64,000 nucleotides of DNA from Xenoacremonium recifei (lineage: Eukaryota; Ascomycota; Sordariomycetes; Hypocreales; Nectriaceae), in NCBI GenBank assembly GCA_012184525.1, contig WOFQ01000005.1:1054001-1118000 (forward strand), given 5' to 3'. Shown piece after piece: positions 55,319-64,000 of the stretch. How positions within the stretch are numbered: the stretch's first letter is position 1; each line of letters starts with the position of its first letter. The notes beneath the pieces are model-generated. The model saw nothing but the letters and a program-made list of their open reading frames with translations. It did not search any database and had not been told where the DNA came from. The position numbers and the translations under genes were made by a program.

Positions 55319-58300
55319 TTATATGGAGAACTGCTCCTCATCCAGCAATGTTCGTTCTCTCCAGCACTCCTCAATCCATTGCCCTCTCACAACCCGCGGC
55401 ATCCTCCGTCTCTTGCTCAAGTCTTGGCGAATCTCATCTGCAGCCTCTCCAACCTGCATCGCATCCTCGCCCACAATGACAATATGAGTGATCGCCTCAT
55501 CGCTCGCATCGTCAGTGCAAACTCCCCCTCCATATCGTACATAGTGCTTCATCTTAAACACCACGCTCTCATCCGCGCCTGCAGAATGGAAGTGAACCAC
55601 ACACCGCTGCCATATAAAGCTGCGTACATGCTGTCCCAGATCCTTCCCACGTTCTTCCATTTGACTCAGAAACTCCTCCTTTGAGAATGGTGTTCCGTCT
55701 TCGATCTTGGGCATGCCGTCTAGGATCTCCCTCAGTTCTTCGAGAGAGACGTTCCGCGCGTAGCTGTCGCCGTACTGATCTGAATTGAGCTCCGCTGCCT
55801 GCATCGTCGCCTCCGAAGCATGGAACAGGTGCGCCGTCTCATACGGCAGAAGCGCGCCTCCGTTCTCCGGGTCGAGACAATCACGCAACCACCGGGGCCG
55901 CACAATATCAACCTCACCGCCCTTGATCAGACTTGCCACCTTGACGACTTTCTTGTCAGCCACGAGCACCATGTTTGTGCTCGGCGCTGCACGCTGTGAC
56001 ACCGTCCCGCCGTTCTCCTTGATAACCGCCTCCAACTGCGCCTTGCTATGCTTCCACGGCCTCAACGCCTCCGAGAGCACACAGAACTCCAACCCCGCGA
56101 AGATCCGCGACTGCTCGCCCGCGTACTCCGCCGGTGTAGCGTCCTCGCCCGCAATGACAAGCTCCCGCTTCACACGCTTCGGAGCCCGTCGCGCACGCCG
56201 GTGGTCCTCCACCGTCATGGCCTTTTCGCGCGCCTCGGCATCCACCCGCTCCCGCAGCTCCTCGAACTCCTCGAGCGACAGCGCGGTGTCCCAGCTCCGG
56301 TCCAGACGCAGCCGGCGGAAGCGCGGGAAGCGCAGAGTGAAGCCGCGCGCGAACTGGTCTGACGGTCCGACGCTCGCGGCTTTGACGGAGACAACCACCG
56401 AGTCGGAGGGCCGGATCCACATGTCCGGCCGTTCGTGCTGCCGGGCCTCGCCGCCGCCGAGCTCGATGAAGTCGGAGGGCGGGTTGCGCGCGTCCCAGTC
56501 GTGCCACTTGCCCTCGGTGCGGTGGCGGATCTCGGCATAGTCTTCGGCACGGAAGCCGCCGCCGACTTTGAAGAAGCTGAAGGTCTTCTCGGGGTTGGCG
56601 CCGGCTTGGATGTGGTTATGGGTGACGCGCAGGCCGCACAGGAAGCTGGAGAGTATGCCGCCGCGTTTGCCGGAGCCGTAGTAGCCGCCGACGATGACAC
56701 AGTCGAGAGACTCGCCGAACTCAGACATGTATTCTGGTTTGACCTTGAGCCAGTCGTCGTTGCGGCTATTGAGCTTGTACATGGATCTAGGGTTCTTCAA
56801 TACCAAGCCCTCGGAGGCGTTGGCAACGACATCGCGGAGGAGGGGCTCGATGGCATCAGCGTTGGTGGCCTTTGTGTAGGTATGAATCTCAAGGCGTCGA
56901 TGGACGGGCTTGATAGCCCTCTCGAGAGCATTGTGGCGATCTCGGAGGGTGTACTGAGTGAGTTGCCGGTCGTTCAGGTAGAGGATATCGAAGACTCGGA
57001 AGAGCGGTCGGTGACCAGCAGTATCGGATCCTGACTTGTTCTGTTGCTCTGATAGCGCGGCAGTCTTGAGGGTTCCAAACGGCACAATCTTGTCCACACC
57101 CATGTCCCAAGTAATCATCTCTCCGTCCAGTATGATATTCCGTACGTTGGGTGGGAAACATTTCTTCAGATGGCGTGTCAAACTTGAGTTCTCGTCCTGA
57201 AGGCCGTTTCCGTACAGATATGTGTAGTCCTTGGCTTTCCTGGACCAGAAGCAGAACTTCCTCCCGCCAGGGTATTGAGGGTCTTGGATCATGTGCATCT
57301 GCATCCGCTCGCCGTCCAGCTTTTCCTCGATCCAAAACTCCGGATCCTCCTCGGTCGGCCGAAGTAGTTCAATCATCTTCTGAAACGATGCAGGCATCTG
57401 GAATTGCGCGAGCTGGGGCTGGAAGCACTGCATCAAGGCTACCCCTGCTTCGTCCTGCTGTAATCGCACCTCTGGATCGTAAAGCTCCCAACATACGCGG
57501 CGTAGACTGGATGAAACACTGAAGAGAGCGTCGCCATCGGGGTGCCACAAGTTCAAAAAGGTCTTTTCCGTAGCGCCCACTTTCATCTGCTTCAGAATGA
57601 TCCGAATCAGCCACATAAGCTCCTCGGCATTCATGCGATTGTAGAAGGTCTCGAAGACGCGGAGGTTCTCGGTTTCTCCAACAGACGCAGCCAGCTTATC
57701 CAGCTGCTCGTTCACCTCCGCGATGCTCATGTCTCCCACGCTAGTTCTCATCGGACGCTTGGAGATGACCTCGAAGCAGCGACCTGCGAAGTCCCCTGCT
57801 AGCCGAGACGCGGCAGTCTGGCCGGGGAGTTTCCAATGGAGAAGGTTGTAGCCATCTTCGGAGTTCTTGTCAATCTTCATCAATTTGACCAGCAGTTTGC
57901 CGATGGCATTCTCCTTCAGACCGTAGACCCCACGATCACGGTCTTTGTCGGGGAGAATGAGCCTCAATGCCGGGTAAAAATCCTGTCCAACCTCCTTGCG
58001 CCATCTGGTGATGAATCTCTCGATGATGTGACGGCGCTGTTCATGAGGCGATAGCTTGGTTGCTCCACGAAACCCTTTCCTAGGTCCTGCAGCTCCAGCG
58101 GTTGCTTTCTTGTTCTCGTTAAGAGGGTTGAAAAGCTCCCGGAAGAGTTCAGAAAAGAGTAAGGTCTTGGAGTGATTCCGAGGGCGGTTCGGGAATCTGT
58201 TGCAGGTCAGAGGTGTCGAATTGGATCACGGGTAGGCTCGCAATACTTCTCGTTAAGCTCTTCCTTTGACGTCTCGGTAGAGCCATACTGGATCACATCT

Positions 58301-58350
58301 TCACGAGCAGCGTCTCCATCTGGAGAGCCAGAGTCTCTTGCGCGGCTCAT
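55319..58350 (-). CDS. lig4: DNA ligase IV
   Basis: Two exons: 58350-58247 and 58196-55319, giving 993 aa. The 50-bp intron has donor GTATTG and acceptor CAACAG and gives LNEKFPNRPRNHSKTLLFSE, the expected N-terminus. It is an ATP-dependent ligase that seals breaks in non-homologous end joining with Lif1/XRCC4 in the nucleus. The DNA-binding domain covers about 35-260; the catalytic lysine lies in EEKLDGERMQMH (about 320); motif IV is EGLVLKNPRSMY and motif V DWLKVKPEYM. Two BRCT domains follow at about 690-790 (FAGLEFCVLSEALRPW) and 870-993 (ITHIVIVGEDAMQVGEA), with the Lif1-binding linker between them. No frame damage. It ends tail to tail with the UPRT gene, 246 bp apart. Confidence 0.93.
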
Positions 58351-58708
58351 CACGACCACAATATCCTCTACTCAAGACGAGAATTTGGAAAAGAAAGCTA
58401 AGGGTTGGGTTGACCGTGAATTCTGGATTTCACGGAGCCATGTCATCGTTAATTGGGATATTTAATGGCAGCGTTGTTGATGGACCCAGTTGGCCGGAGC
58501 TGAAAGTTAGAGGGCGCTGCTGCCTGTGAGCCCCTGTCTCACGGTAATTTACGTAATCACTCAGCGCGACATCGACCCCCAATGAAAGCGCCAATCTCAA
58601 CTCACTCTGCAACGCACTGGAACATGTTATCCAGGACAAAAAAAATATTACACAATGATCCCTTATATTCATTCTAGAAAGTATGATACACCACAAAAGT
58701 TCAATTCA

Positions 58709-60249
58709 TCAGATACCGGCAATATTCGCGATCATGAACACAGCTCCCATCACGCCCGCCGCAGCAGCAGAGCGCGATCCTTTCAGGGGTGTACCACCAC
58801 TTGAGCTATGGGTTATCGTGGAAGACGCTGATGCTGACGCTGAGGTCGCAGACTGTGAAGCCGTTGACGATGCTCCGGTGCTAGTTGGCTGGCTACTCGA
58901 CGCAGTGCCACAGCTTCCCATGACACTTGGAACAGCTCCCTCGCCAGAACCGATGGCGGTAATCGCAGATCCGCAGTTGGTATACTGCGCCAAGTGGATG
59001 TTCTTATTATCCAGATCAAACACCGTATACGCCGACCTCATAAAGGTATCTCCCAGAACTTGCTGACTATCTCCAACCGTCTTCACGATCCCAAACAGAC
59101 AAATCCCGTCAGCCTCGTATATCATGTCAGCAAAGGAGACAGTCACATTGACGCCCTCGAATCCGAACGTGAAGCGGCCAGCTTGCTTTCTTGCGCTGCA
59201 GTCGATGACAGGGAAACCAAGACTCTCGTCCAATCTCGCTCCCACTGTATCCCACACTTCTTGGACCAAGTCCGCTTGGAGCTTCGTAAAGGTATTGCCG
59301 CTATCGACGACGACGTTGGTGCTCTGAACGTCGAAGGATTTTGTGCCGTTGGTCGAAGCCAGGGTCAGAGACTTATAGTCAATGGTAAGCCGAGGCTTGC
59401 CATCAACCGAGTCGACTATGGGCAAAGGCACGAGCTTTCCACTAAACTTCTTAGTGTCGATACCGCCAAACAGTAAAGACCCGGTCGAATTGTTCATGGC
59501 TCCAAGCGCGATGCTGTACGCACGGCTGTTGATGACCTTTTGTAGTGATAGATTGTCGAGAAGTAAGGGGTAGGTCTTGTTGATGGCCCAGCCGTCAAAT
59601 GAAGGTGCGAGACCCATGATTCCCGCTGAGAGACCTCGTGCTTGCTCCGGGATTCCGAGCCGTTGAGAAGTCACTTTCGCATCTAATTGACTTAGCAATG
59701 CCCGACATGTTGCCGATGAGGAGTGTCTTACCGCCGATTCGGACAGTATCCAAGTACATGTCAAGGACGACGCCAGTCAGGACCTCACCAAGGCTTCCAT
59801 ATGTGATCGTCTCCACTGCTCCAGGGCCTTGGGCAGACGACGACTCGGAGATGTTCACCACAGGAGCGGCCTCACATATGGCGCGTTGACCAAAGGCCTC
59901 AGCTACGCTTGAGCAATTGGGGTTCACCCAAAGCTCACTCGAACCCGTATCGATGGAAACGAATGTCCTCTGTGGCGGCGTACCAATCTCAACTAGAGCC
60001 ACAATTAGCAAGTGAACGGTCAAGGGCGTATCAGTATTTACCCTCAACAGTGTACACCTCCAGGTAGTTTGTCAATTGCGCTTCAATGGCCTTCCCTGCT
60101 CGTTTGTTGATTCGAATTGGAAGTCCTGAGGACTTCTTGACTGGTAGGTGTAGAAAGCCATCGCCGGCTGTTGCTCTTGGGAAGGCGTAGCCTGCATCAG
60201 CCACGGCGGCCAAGAGGAGGGCAAGAGAACTTGTATACAATGATAACAT
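58709..60249 (-). CDS. GPI-type aspartic protease (yapsin/OpsB-like)
   Basis: Three exons: 60249-60042, 59992-59732 and 59682-58709, giving 480 aa. Both introns are 49 bp; the second (donor GTAAGA, branch GCTAAG) restores VRIGDAKVTSQRLGIPEQA. A signal peptide is visible (MLSLYTSSLALLLAAVADAG). The first active site is VSIDTGSSELWVNP and the second VVVDSGNTFTKL, where Asn replaces the usual Thr or Ser after DSG. The C-terminus is Ser/Thr-rich and ends in a hydrophobic tail after a small-residue stretch (KGSRSAAAAGVMGAVF), the layout of a GPI anchor signal. It should act at the plasma membrane or wall on secreted proteins. Several NxS/T sites are present. Confidence 0.88.
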
Positions 60250-60426
60250 GATGAAAACAAGATAAGATATGATGAATAGAATTTCAATGGCTTCTTCGGT
60301 GGTTCATCCTGGGGGTATATATACCTTTACCCAACTGTACTCCATAGCATCGCCCACTTGACACCCCGACAAGGAGCTGATCCTTCTTTCAACGCTCTGC
60401 CACCACAAAACTCAATTTCCAAACAG

Positions 60427-60744
60427 CTAATACACGCCTACGACATGAATTTGATGAAGCGCATCAAAGTCCAGCCTCTTTCGGGACAGAAATTCGTCAT
60501 CCGGGGCGACTAACAGCACAGCCCCCTGCGACAAAAGCTGAGTGCCTGGAAGCGATGGTCCCTGACTTAAACAGCCGAATCCTTCAGCGGGGCTGACGAG
60601 CGAATCAACAGCGCCGTTCTTCCGATAATAGTAACTCGACAGGGCTGAATTCATCCGCTTATTATTTCGCAGGAGCTTTATATCCAGCACGGACGCGTCT
60701 CCATAAGGCTGGGGAGCGGGACGGCGAGCTTGGCGTTTGTCCAT
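60427..60744 (-). CDS. possible small protein
   Basis: An ATG frame of 105 codons reads MDKRQARRPAPQPYGDASVL, then RMNSALSSYYYRKNGAVDSL, and ends ALHQIHVVGVY. No signal peptide, TM segment or family is seen. It lies 178 bp upstream of the protease gene on the same strand, in a region that otherwise lacks genes. It could be chance. Confidence 0.3.
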   Translation of the reverse strand: MDKRQARRPAPQPYGDASVLDIKLLRNNKRMNSALSSYYYRKNGAVDSLVSPAEGFGCLSQGPSLPGTQLLSQGAVLLVAPDDEFLSRKRLDFDALHQIHVVGVY

Positions 60745-61300
60745 ACGAGGCAGGGATGGTTATTGGTCGAGAGGTTTCGTGGCGAGCTTCGAGGCACTGG
60801 CTTAACGGAAGATTGTTCTCCCAATCCATCTTCTTGTTCAAAAGGGGGGGTGCTTTTAACCTGTCCGATGCTGGAATCATTAGTAGATAGATTAAGTCAC
60901 TGCCAAGCTCAAAATACTGAACACGGCTCCAGGATCGGCTGACTGAAGTTTCAGAAGGTCACGACAAAGTACACAATAGATCACGAATAAGACAATAGCA
61001 TCGAGAAAAACAATGGTCTTCTGTGCTCGAGACAGGATGTGCACAATAGTCTTGATTCTTTTTCCAGTCATTTTATTGGACCATGTTGTTGTTTACGCGG
61101 AAGCTTTATCCTGTGTAACTCACACAATCAACCAATGAACGTCAACGCCCTCTCACATTCAGACTCACAAAATTCACTTCAGGATTCATAAACCGAATGG
61201 CCTGAAATATAAAATTCATCTCCCTGCCAACCTCAAGCCTTTCCTCCTTCACCCTCAACCATCATCTTCTTCCTCACTACAACACCGGCTTCACAACACC
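60745..61300. other. intergenic, promoter of the amidoligase-like gene
   Basis: This 556-bp region includes a C/T-rich leader from about 61235 to the start codon. No gene was seen. Confidence 0.4.
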
Positions 61301-62647
61301 ATGGCCGACACAATGCCCGCCCCCAACGGGTACATCGACAGGGTGGAATACGCCGTCGAGGTCGACTTCTTCGTCGCCCAGGCCAAGCACGACTACCACT
61401 ACCCTGTCCCCGAAGACGGCTCGCGTGATCGCTACGCCTGCCCTGCCGGCATGCCCTTCCCCGTCGGCCAATGCATCGTTCACTGCACCGACCTGCTTGC
61501 TCGCAACACGAGGCTCTTCACCGAGCCTGGCATCGGCGTGGCACGCCCTCGCATCTCAATCCGCGGTGACGAGCCGAACATCATTTTCGTCAAGCATGGC
61601 TGGCTGCACGAAGGTCGTCCGCCTCGTGAGTGCGTTTGGTTCGTCTCACCCTCCACTCGTGCTTTGCCAACCTCTGAATCACCCGAGGAGTACAACTGGA
61701 TCCCACTGACGCTGCGATCGCCATACATCCCAATGGATATCTCTCTCGCCAAGCCGACTACTTCTCCAGCAGACATCAAGACGCCCATCGAGCTGGCCCT
61801 CGGCGTTCTCCGCGCAGGCACCAAGATGCACGCCAACAGCACCTGCGAGATTCGCATCTTCATGTCCCACCAGGAAATGGGCGGCCTCAAGATGCGCGAA
61901 GTGCAACGCGTGGTCTCTCTTTGGTGGGTTCAGGAGCCGGAGCTGTTTCTTGCGCTGCGACCTAAGGGTCTAGACTGCCATCCGACGACTGAGGTCTCGC
62001 GCATCGCTCGACTGCCCAGCGCATTTGCTCCTGGTGTCGACTATTCGACCATTTCTGAGGCTCAGCGCAAGGATTGCCTCTCTGTCTCGAAACCCGCGTC
62101 GAAGGGAGATATAAAGAGGAATGTCCCCGAGTTCATCAACCCGCTGCTTCAGGAACGTATCCAGCACATCTGGTGTGTAACTTCGCTGCCCCAAATGTCA
62201 GCCCTAATCTCGAATAACGACGGAGCTCAGGAAAAGACTTTCGTGCTTCACGCTCCACCGGGGCGTCTCCCGTCCTTCGAGTTTCGGTACGGCGTGTGGC
62301 ACCCTCAGCGTGAGTCGCTGTCGTTCTGGGTGACGCTGGTAGGTGGTATGTTCAGTCTGGCAGTTGGCATCCAACCTGAGGATTTCCGTGAGATGCTACG
62401 TGTGACGCAGCAGAGTGCGGTGGACGTCCTGAAGCACGACAAGAAGGAACGGTGGAAGACGATGATGACGCAGGGAGGAGTGTCAAATCTGCAGTCTTTC
62501 CATTGGGACGCACTGGTGCGTGAGTATGAAGAGGGGGGCGAGTTGGCGCCCGAGACGCTGGATTGTCAGGGAGTCTTGGAGCCTCTGGAGGGGGTTGATT
62601 ATGCGTCGGAGGATGAGTATGAACTGGTTTTGGTGCAGGGAGAGTAA
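61301..62647 (+). CDS. amidoligase-like protein
   Basis: Single exon, 448 aa, ATG at 61301. The protein shows a divergent pattern of the fungal putative amidoligase family (carboxylate-amine ligase fold related to glutamine synthetase). An early acidic strand (VEYAVEVDFFVAQAKHDYHY) sits where family members have the Glu-rich nucleotide or metal strand. A helix pair follows (MREVQRVVSLWWVQEPELFL), and late FEFRYGVWHPQRESLSFWVT then LVGGMFSLAV matches the TxEFR...W pattern. The central signature in other family members, a His motif near the first third, is replaced by CEIRIFMSHQEMGG. Because the match is by pattern memory only, the assignment is tentative. No TM or signal. Substrate unknown; it stands alone between the protease and the CorA gene. 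Confidence 0.55.
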   Translation: MADTMPAPNGYIDRVEYAVEVDFFVAQAKHDYHYPVPEDGSRDRYACPAGMPFPVGQCIVHCTDLLARNTRLFTEPGIGVARPRISIRGDEPNIIFVKHGWLHEGRPPRECVWFVSPSTRALPTSESPEEYNWIPLTLRSPYIPMDISLAKPTTSPADIKTPIELALGVLRAGTKMHANSTCEIRIFMSHQEMGGLKMREVQRVVSLWWVQEPELFLALRPKGLDCHPTTEVSRIARLPSAFAPGVDYSTISEAQRKDCLSVSKPASKGDIKRNVPEFINPLLQERIQHIWCVTSLPQMSALISNNDGAQEKTFVLHAPPGRLPSFEFRYGVWHPQRESLSFWVTLVGGMFSLAVGIQPEDFREMLRVTQQSAVDVLKHDKKERWKTMMTQGGVSNLQSFHWDALVREYEEGGELAPETLDCQGVLEPLEGVDYASEDEYELVLVQGE

Positions 62648-62680
62648 TGTGTGTGGTTCAGGGGCAGTGGCCCAGATTTT

Positions 62681-62832
62681 GTGAATAGGGGCCAGTAATG
62701 ACGGGAGGGGAGGGCACTCAACGGAAATGGCTTTGGGACATGGAGCGATAAGGAAGTGAATAGGGGCCGGTAATCAATGGAGGGGAGGGAGAGCACTTAA
62801 CAGAAATGGCTATGGGGAAGCATAGAACGATA
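62681..62832 (+). repeat. 75-bp tandem duplication downstream of the amidoligase-like gene
   Basis: GTGAATAGGGGCCAGTAAT at 62681 recurs as GTGAATAGGGGCCGGTAAT at 62756, with similarity continuing through AATGGCTTTGGG / AATGGCTATGGG. Two imperfect copies. Confidence 0.75.
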
Positions 62833-62971
62833 TGATAATGAGACAAGAAAACAATTTTGAGAAAACGCGTGTATGGCCATCCTGAAATCTCCCACAACAC
62901 CAAAACTCTCACCATGCAAAACCCAAGGGTATCATTCTCTACACACATTTGACAATGACTTCTCAACACTC

Positions 62972-64000
62972 CTATACCTTGCGCTTGCGCTTCTTCTTCC
63001 GCAAAGTGCCAATGTGCTTCCGTTGAATGACCCGGACCAGCCAGTCGTAAATCATGTCACGCATTAGAACGAGGACCGTGGCAAATGTCGTCGGCACGGC
63101 ACAAGCCCAACTATTGTCTGTTAGCAACGAAATCCAATGCTCAAGTTGATGGTGAGGCACGTACAAATACCAGATCCCATGATGGATTTCTGGAAAGCCC
63201 GACGCGTCAAAGTTTTGTCCAAAGAAACCAGTGATGAAAGTAAGGGGGAGGAAGATGATGGTCACAATCGTCAGCTGCTTCATCGAGTCATTCTGGTTCG
63301 CCGAGATGGTGTTGAAAATGAGATTGATCAGATTCTCCGACGACTGCTTCAACTGCTGCAGCGCCTCGGTGATCATTATGCAGTGATCCAGCACATCGCC
63401 CAGATACGTGTGCGTCATGGGCGTGACAATCACTCCCGACTTGGGGTTCTCCAGCTCTCTAAGCGCCTCGTCATGCGGCATGCCCGTCTTGTGATCGCGT
63501 AGCACGTTGACGAGGTTATCGATCGGATTCAGGAAGCTGAGCATCTTGTTGATCTCGCTGATGCAGATGTACAAGCTCTTGCTCTGGTTGATGCTGGGCG
63601 ATGTGAGCACGTCCAGCTCGAGGTCGGCGATGATGTCTGTGTACACGGCCGTAATGGGAATCGCCAAATCGATCACAGCGTCGATGATGGCCTGTACCAG
63701 CAGCGAGGCATCATTGCTCTCACGCAAGATGGTCCCGTGCGTGCTCAGTCGCGTGACGATGGGCCGCTCGATGTCGCCCGCTGAGACCTCAAAGAACGAG
63801 ATGGCTGTGTTGTCGTGCGTCAGGAACAGCGAGACCTGCTCAGCCGCCACAGCCATTTTGTAGGGCGCCAGTGAAGAGTGCCGCTCCATGAACTCGGTTC
63901 GTGCCTCGTTGCCTGACGCATGGTAGCGCTGGAGCGTACGTATGATACTCGTCTCGTGCAAGTCGGTGCCCGAGGGCGTCTTAACGTTTGCTCCGTTTGC
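62972..64000 (-). CDS. CorA-like Mg2+ transporter, 5' end cut by window edge
   Basis: The frame runs off the right edge; the visible part is exon 64000-63165, a 54-bp intron (63164-63111, multiple of three, donor GTACGT, branch GCTAAC), and exon 63110-62972, about 324 residues. The intron restores GIWYFWACAVPTTFATVLV. The long N-terminal helical cytoplasmic funnel of CorA is visible (residues rich in E/L through ALQQLKQSSENLINLIFNTI). TM1 follows MKQLTIVTIIFLPLTFITGF with the pore motif GFFGQNF at the place of the classical GMN, and TM2 is ATVLVLMRDMIYDW. The end is very basic (RKKKRKRKV). Known fungal CorA-like proteins include such GMN variants. The protein is a channel for Mg2+ or a related divalent metal in a membrane that cannot be fixed from this part. 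Confidence 0.8.
   Translation of the reverse strand, partial: ANGANVKTPSGTDLHETSIIRTLQRYHASGNEARTEFMERHSSLAPYKMAVAAEQVSLFLTHDNTAISFFEVSAGDIERPIVTRLSTHGTILRESNDASLLVQAIIDAVIDLAIPITAVYTDIIADLELDVLTSPSINQSKSLYICISEINKMLSFLNPIDNLVNVLRDHKTGMPHDEALRELENPKSGVIVTPMTHTYLGDVLDHCIMITEALQQLKQSSENLINLIFNTISANQNDSMKQLTIVTIIFLPLTFITGFFGQNFDASGFPEIHHGIWYLYVPHHQLEHWISLLTDNSWACAVPTTFATVLVLMRDMIYDWLVRVIQRKHIGTLRKKKRKRKV

Noticed and set aside
56435..57034. 199-codon plus-strand frame
   Set aside because: It is the antisense shadow of the DNA ligase IV coding exon, whose motifs and frame are unmistakable.

Overview
This window is genomic DNA of a filamentous ascomycete, most likely a Eurotiales mould (Aspergillus/Penicillium type). 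The evidence is protein genes interrupted by short introns of 48-144 bp with GT(A/G)..AG borders and CTAAC/CTGAC-like branch sites, a xanthine dioxygenase, a fungal DNA ligase IV, a DUF7708-NACHT-ankyrin NLR, Tc1/mariner, Copia and LTR-like relics, and CpA-to-TpA-type nonsense changes that look like repeat-induced point mutation. The species assignment is inference.

Layout. 0-5.1 kb: the 5' end of a URC4-like uracil catabolism gene cut by the left edge, an MFS transporter and a DUF6536 membrane protein. 5.9-10.1 kb: a mobile-element and relic block (truncated Tc1/mariner transposase, two copies of an LTR-like repeat, a decayed repeat-family gene with a 21-bp minisatellite, a 172-bp tandem duplication). 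10.4-19 kb: a small membrane protein, an extra class I (Rpd3-type) histone deacetylase with a GC-AG intron, a pseudogene, a divergent pair (2-oxoglutarate oxygenase and NCS1 nucleobase permease) and an unknown membrane-anchored protein. 19.5-25.8 kb: a large NLR gene followed by a broken and an intact copy of a glyoxalase-fold gene. 26.5-34 kb: phosphopantothenoylcysteine decarboxylase, tRNA-Ala(AGC), xanthine dioxygenase, a cystathionine gamma-synthase-like enzyme and an acyl-CoA synthetase-like enzyme. 34.3-48 kb: a relic-rich tract without an intact recognisable gene (ankyrin, Ulp1-like and Copia fragments). 48.3-51.5 kb: a decayed MYND/DUF4470 gene. 51.8-64 kb: a conserved, gene-dense core (fluoride channel, uracil phosphoribosyltransferase, DNA ligase IV, GPI-type aspartic protease, amidoligase-like protein, CorA transporter cut by the right edge).

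How the genes may work together. Five genes concern nucleobases: URC4-like, the NCS1 permease, the IPNS-like oxygenase (possible thymine or pyrimidine hydroxylase), xanthine dioxygenase and uracil phosphoribosyltransferase. They are spread over 55 kb, so this is loose linkage and not an operon-like cluster; only the oxygenase/permease pair shares an intergenic promoter. The NLR with tandem glyoxalase copies, the Rpd3 paralogue and the relics form the accessory part. Exon borders below were worked out by hand from splice signals, reading-frame continuity and family motifs; no database search was run.
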